Source of the DNA: Bagarius yarrelli
Lineage: Eukaryota > Chordata > Actinopteri > Siluriformes > Sisoridae
Assembly: GCA_005784505.1 (NCBI GenBank)
Contig: VCAZ01000044.1
Span: forward strand, 489,001 to 553,000
Direction: 5' to 3'
Length of the DNA stretch: 64,000 bases
Positions 58,812 through 64,000 of the stretch are shown in pieces. Every line of letters begins with the position of its first letter. Position 1 is the stretch's first letter. The notes beneath the pieces were generated by a model. It saw only the letters and a program-made list of their open reading frames with translations. It had not been told where the DNA came from and did no database searches. The translations under genes were made by a program, and so were the position numbers.

Positions 58812-59048
58812 AATCCATTCATCCATTGTCTATACCCACTTATTCCTAATAAGAAGCCTATTCCAACGGCAGGGGGTATACACTAAACCTGTCGCCAGTC
58901 CATTACAGGACCACATACAGCCAAAGAACTTCTATGGGCAATTTAGAATTACCAATCAACCTAACATACATGTTTTTGGAGTGTGAAAGAAAACTGGAAT
59001 TAAACCCACGCAACTACAGGGTTGACATGCAAACTCCACACAGAAAGG
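58812..59048 (-). repeat. L2-type 3' tail / associated SINE
   Basis: Reverse complement: ATCCATTCATCCATTGTCTA, TATTCCAACGGCAGGGGGTA, CCTGTCGCCAGTCCATTACA, GGGCAATTTAGAATTACCAA, CATGTTTTTGGAGTGTGAAA and ATGCAAACTCCACACAGAAA. It abuts the gypsy relic. Confidence 0.75.
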
Positions 59049-60400
59049 TTACAAAGACGCTGGTGGCCAGGATTTCTTTGCTCTGAAAACACTGAATGGG
59101 AAACCAAGCAACTTGGGAGGCAGAATAGGCTCAGTTTCCTAGCAGGGCCTTTTAGGGCAAACAAACGAGAAAGTGTAAGATTCTTGGTAAGGAAAAGGGC
59201 CTGTCAGGATTGAGTCTCTTGGCCTCGCGTAGGTATTCAAGGTTCCGATGGTCAGTCAGCACCACAAACAGGTGGCAGACCCCATCCAGCCAGTATTTCT
59301 ATTTAATTTCGGTGTGAGCTTGTTGATAAGAAGCTTTGTTTGCTGTTGTCATAATTTTGCTCTGCTGGTCATCTTCCTGGAGCAGTTGTCAACTTCTTCG
59401 AGAATTCATAATTAGGACCCCAGATACATTCTTAGCCTTGTTCTAGGAGTACACAAAGAATTTTATAGATATGCATCAAAAGGAAGAGGTGTATGTATTC
59501 TTAGAATACCTCATTTATGTGCCCCTGGAGTACGGAGGGGTATAAAGCCATATGGCATAATTTGGTACCGATAGTGGCCAGTAGGGGTCACGAACACAGT
59601 CTTTCAGTCATCCCTCTCATGTACTTTAATGAGGTTATATGCACTTTTGATGTCTAGCTTGATGAGGACTGGTGCTTTGCTGTGCTGCTGAACAGCACAG
59701 CAAACAAAGAAGAATCTTGATGCAGCAGGGGAGATAGACGAATATAACCTTGTTGGAGAGCCTCCTTTATGTACCCCTACATTTTGCCTAGGTATGAAAA
59801 GAGGTTAAACATTATCTCTGGGCACTGGTTTATCTAGTTGTAAGCGGATAGCACAGGCCCACGGTCTATGTTGCGGTAGCTTGAAGGCTTATTTTGGCCA
59901 AAAACATCACAGAAATTGGAATATTTATGAGGGATTTTAATATTACTGGTGATCCACATAACATTTTACAGGATCTGGTAGTGGTATGGAAAAAAAAACC
60001 CATTGGAAGCAGCCTTTTTCCCACTTAGAACATAGAATTTCACCTATGGTCCATGAGATGGAGAGGTCATAAGAAACAAGCCAAGGGTGCCCTAGAATAA
60101 TCGCAGATGTGGAGTTCTCCAGAACCAGCAGGCAGATGTCTTCGGTGTAGAGAAATCTGACCTGAAACTGGACTGGGCCCAGCAGTGATCAGACCTCTGG
60201 CGTTTGATTAAATGTTGTATTTGGTGTTGCTTATTTTCCTCTTTAACCCAAGTCTGGCCACAGTAGAAACAATGGTGCCGACATTCATACGAGGAAAACT
60301 GTAAATGGCACATTTTTAAGGGTTTGGGAGGAGGTTTTTGAGAACTGCTATTCTTTGACTGGTGGATGACCTGGATAAAGTACTTTGGCCACATAGTGTG
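59049..60400 (-). mobile_element. Ty3/gypsy LTR retrotransposon fossil (gag-pol fragment)
   Basis: Read on the minus strand, domains appear in normal order. A Gag zinc-knuckle-like CFYCGQ lies near 60265. A protease-region trace with IILGHPWL lies near 60095. Reverse-transcriptase traces (KLDIKSAYNLIKV near 59650, then TGHYRYQIMPYGF) follow. An RNase H motif, TDHRNLEYLREAKRLNP, lies at 59205-59255. Stops and frameshifts break every domain, the RT-RNase H part is shortened by deletion, and integrase and both LTRs are missing. The 3' side stops at the L2-type repeat. It is an ancient, non-functional copy. Confidence 0.85.
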
Positions 60401-60696
60401 ATAATAAAAATGAAAATATGCCCCTAGAGATAGTTTCTAGTCTAGCCCTGGGATATTTTTTTGCAGATCTGAGACTTTTCATGTGACATCATCACAACAT
60501 ACAAGTTATCAATAACTATGATAGTACAGCTCACAAAGAATTAACTGCAGATCTGTCTTTCCTGGCAGTAGTTTTTAAAAATCCTAATCCAGGACTGATT
60601 TCTTTGTCTGTAGTGGTGCAAAACTAGTCACAACCCTTTAGTTGAAAACAACTCTAATTGCTCCTGGGGTAAATAAGTGGATATGTGTATATATAG

Positions 60697-60795
60697 TTCC
60701 CTGCAAAGGACTGCCATCCTATCCTGGATTTCTTGCACCCACTGTTGCTGGATAGGAGACACTACAGTTCTAACCAGAATAAAATGGTTACTGAA
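60697..60795 (+). repeat. L2-tail-like fragment, weak
   Basis: CCCTGCAAAGGACTGCCATC, CTATCCTGGATTTCTTGCAC and GCTGGATAGGAGACAC resemble a diverged end of the same kind of tail as at 39172-39440. Confidence 0.45.
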
Positions 60796-61389
60796 GTGAA
60801 AAAAACAACTATTTTTAATGTGTATTTCCCCTCTAAAAAAGCTTTCAGTAAAGATTTATGTCAAAATTGCATTTTAATACTGTTAGTTTGATAACAGCTA
60901 AGAATGACATGTTAAATCTTGCCCTTCCTGTAACTGCACTGCAAAACAGATTATTATACAGCTTAATGTTAACAGCAAATACAATTGGGTTGAGAATGTG
61001 ATTCCGCAGAACTTGTCAGAGACGAATCCAACACAATCAGGAAACATCAGTGGGAATAACGGCATTATAAATAAACGGAATTACTAACAGCGTTACTAAC
61101 TTTTTTGGGGACGAGTAATTAATAAATTACTGTTTTCTCTGTTATGTTACTGTGAATAAAATGTGTTGTTACTATAATAGATCTCCAAGAACTCTTGGAC
61201 TCTCCTAAGAACTCTCTCAGCTATAGGACCTGCAAAGTTTTTTATTTCTGGTGTGTCTGGGGTGAGGTGGGAAACATAACTGATGATGATTGGTGTGTAT
61301 GTGTGTTAGTGCTGGGAGATAACCGCATAACTGATAATGACTGGCTTAGGTAAATCTACATCCAAGTAATGCCTACTGTTGACACAAGC

Positions 61390-61610
61390 AATAGTGGGAG
61401 AGTGGTGGCTCAAAAGGCGCTGAGTTGCTGATCTAAAGACCAGAAAGACCTGGGATCAAGCCCCCCCACCACCGCCAGCCAGCCCCTGTCCTTGAGAAAC
61501 CCTTCCTGCTCCAGGCCCGCTGTATCGCAGCTGACCCTGCGCTCTGACCCCCAACTTACTAAGATAGGATATGCTAAGGTTGTATATGTGACTAATAAAG
61601 ACTTACATTT
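61390..61610 (+). repeat. V-SINE-like element (HE1/DANA type)
   Basis: GAGAGTGGTGGCTCAAAAGG, GCTGATCTAAAGACCAGAAA, CTGCTCCAGGCCCGCTGTAT, AGCTGACCCTGCGCTCTGAC, GGATATGCTAAGGTTG and GTGACTAATAAAGACTT. Near full length. Confidence 0.85.
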
Positions 61611-62705
61611 ACAGTGTCAGTGGTGCTGTCCGAATGCACATACTGCTTGTACTAGTATGTACTTCACTTAAGTAAGTGCACACTTCCACTTTCATTAAAA
61701 AAAGGCAAAGGTAGCTTTGGCAAACTGGTAGTAGAAGCACTACCTTTTTTTCATTAGGGTACAAGACAAGACTGTTTATGTAACGATCAACTTATGAGCA
61801 GAAAGAAAGAGTTTCTCCACATCGATGCCAAGTAATTCTAATCTAATTAAGCATCTCACATCGTCACACCACAAGATTAAAATAGTGTACATTTTTTATA
61901 ATAATAATTTATTCTCTTTAGTGTCCATTTTATTCATCTAACCCTATTTCATATTGGGGACATCCAAGACATTTAACATATTTAAATTATTTCTTTCAAA
62001 AAAGAAACTTAATAGTTTTAGTGTAATTATTTACTTTGATAACGATGCCACTAGAAGTAGAACCATTAGCTATAACTAATATTTTTTAACATAGTAACAT
62101 GCCCAACACTAGACAACATATAACTAAATGTATAAAAAAAACTAGTGGCTGTAGTATGTCAGTAAATTTTGTAACAGACTTGAGTCTGAATCTGAATCTG
62201 CTGGAGGTCCATAGATGCATCATCTTTCCTCAATACAGTTACCACACATCATTTCAAACAACTGACAATTTTCACACACAAAACAAGACAGTGGCATATG
62301 TGCATGAATATTTACATAGTATATATCAGCAGCTTTGTTCTCTGAACTACAGCTTTTACATCGATTATTCCTTTATTGATTTCTCATCATCTCCTTGGTT
62401 TAGTACCATATGGTCACCTCCTTTGACGCCTCGCTCATTTCAATTCCCTACACACACGAACACACACACACACACAAACAGCAGCTGACATTGGGCTATA
62501 TCCCTAAGTATATATGTAGGGTATAGAAGGTATATTTTTAGCAAGGTGACTACCTTTCCAGCATTTAATAGCATCTGGAATAAAAACTGACTAGTCTCAT
62601 TATTCATTCCTCTGGTTGAGCTCATTATTTTCAACATTGATTAATTTCCCCTTTGCGTCGTCGTTTATAGCCACAAACACAGCAGCATTTCTTTTTCCCC
62701 TTTAT

Positions 62706-62708
<3 letters not shown>

Positions 62709-62750
<42 letters not shown>

Positions 62751-62760
62751 ACACACACAC
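62709..62760. repeat. (CT)n(CA)n microsatellite
   Basis: A CT run of about 40 bases passing into a CA run. Further CA runs lie at 62463-62478 and 62924-62943. Confidence 0.95.
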
Positions 62761-64000
62761 TATGGTATAATTTAACCTGTCATTTAAATGTATGATTCCA
62801 CTGAGGAATCTGGCAGCACTGTGTGGAGGTTCTGCCAGTGCAATGTGTAAAAGAGTGCCAGGAGCTGCCGTGAGCTACAGTCAACAATGGATTCTGAAGC
62901 ACATATACACTCATTTACACCTGACACACACACACACACACACCATCTTTTCTGTTGGTCAGCATAAAATTTCCTTCAGCCTAAAGGCAATGAACCATCT
63001 GTACATCATGTTCCAAAATCTTGTCTTTCTTCCAACTAAAAACAAAGTTCCCTTAAGGTAATGGTGACTTAAAAGTGTGCAAGAAGTGTACACTTGTGCT
63101 GTTGCAAAAGATATGTCTAGTTTAGCATAGTGCTTGAAACTGGGTGTGCTTCCAAGCTTAACTATACAAAGGCAGCTAAAAACCTGAGTGACGAGACAGC
63201 AGAAGTGTCTTTAGGAAGAGTAAAGGGAAGGATATGATGTGAACATCTTACACGGAGTGACAACGTACTGCATCAGCATCCAGATTAAAACCCCGGTTAA
63301 ATAAAGGATATTAAAAAAATGTGTGATTAAATTTAGTGGTTCTCTTTAGCGCTTTAATATAACACCTGTCAAACACTGATCCATCACACACAAGCGACTT
63401 GTCAGTTATATCAGTTAGGGCGTCTTATTATCCTAATATTTACCCAAATGAGAACAAAAGGGAGTTTAATTCAAAACCTGATTATTCTGCATATATTGAC
63501 TTCTGGCTACAAATGAGAATTGATTAATGTCAAGTTGTGTTTTACTGTTTGGAAAGCTGAGCTGCAGAATCCATATTAAAAAATGCAGCTGCTTCACCTT
63601 ACTGTTTTCCTCCATTTATAGTAACGCTATAAAGCTAATCAGGACATGACAGAAGAGGCTGGTCCATGTCCAACCATAAAATCCAGATTTAACTATAGTT
63701 TCACGATGATTTAATTTAACAAATAAAATTTCCAGATGCTTACGCTAGAGATACGCTAATGTATGGCAATAATACAGTACTGATGCTATTCACATAAAAA
63801 GGTCATTAATAGGGCTTCATGATACGATATATCACGATATACTGCAATACAAAAAATATTGTAATACTTTTTTTTTTTTTTTTAAAGCTAAAAATACAAC
63901 AAATACATAGCTGGAGTCAATGGCGGTATGTGTCAGCGGCAACTACAGGAGCGGGAGGAGGAAGTCGTTTGACCGGCGGTTTTACTTAAATATCAATGTG

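Larger units (their letters stand above)
44100..64000. other. Region upstream of syt2: no gene supported
   Basis: About 20 kb without a convincing coding exon on either strand. ORFs up to 129 codons exist but have no recognisable domain, splice context or biased codon use. It contains SINEs, an L2-type tail, a Ty3/gypsy relic and microsatellites, listed separately. It could hold distal 5'UTR exons or enhancers of syt2 that sequence reading alone cannot show. Confidence 0.5.

Noticed and set aside
58648..59213. ORFs of 112 and 63 codons
   Set aside because: They are translations of an L2-type tail and of the antisense strand of the gypsy relic.
62099..62488. 129-codon plus-strand ORF ending in a CA repeat
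   Set aside because: No recognisable domain, low-complexity end, AT-rich composition like the surrounding non-coding DNA.

Overview
The window is vertebrate nuclear DNA, almost certainly from a teleost fish. It has split genes with GT-AG introns, long AT-rich introns, dense short microsatellites, and many copies of fish-type repeats: tRNA-derived SINEs, Tc1 transposons and their MITEs, an L2-type 3' tail and a Ty3/gypsy relic. The mix of SINEs suggests an otophysan, perhaps a catfish, but that is inference. No CRISPR, operon, prokaryotic feature, true tRNA or rRNA was seen.

Three protein-coding genes are supported. (1) Positions 1-~3150, plus strand: the 3' end of nfatc2, with the last two coding exons and the 3'UTR. 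(2) Positions ~5045-8340, minus strand: the complete small gene manbal, with two coding exons and a 5'UTR exon under a promoter carrying two NRF1-like sites. It converges tail-to-tail on nfatc2. (3) Positions ~16.57-44.1 kb, minus strand: a synaptotagmin with nine coding exons (19956-35720) that join in frame to 437 residues. It matches SYT2 better than SYT1, SYT5 or SYT8. A non-coding exon (37123-37205) and a possible first exon (from 43903) lie upstream.

Between manbal and syt2 (8.4-16.5 kb) is a transposon graveyard: a dead Tc1 transposon with another repeat nested in it, a second copy of that repeat in opposite orientation, an unidentified 174-codon ORF and a large GATA/GACA array. From 44.1 to 64 kb no convincing gene was found. 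That stretch holds SINEs, an L2-type tail, a Ty3/gypsy fossil with gag, protease, RT and RNase H traces, and microsatellites; it is probably the upstream intergenic region of syt2, or its 5' introns if transcription starts farther out.

The genes are not a functional system. nfatc2 encodes a calcineurin-regulated transcription factor, manbal a small membrane protein of unknown role, and syt2 the vesicle calcium sensor for fast exocytosis. I found no convincing new biological system. The most notable observations are a duplicated copy of the nfatc2 terminal exon and 3'UTR flanked by an 18-bp direct repeat, a perfect 38-bp-arm palindrome in the syt2 5' intron, a 24-bp minisatellite with a 48-bp alternating period, and the unidentified ORF at 13.5-14.1 kb.
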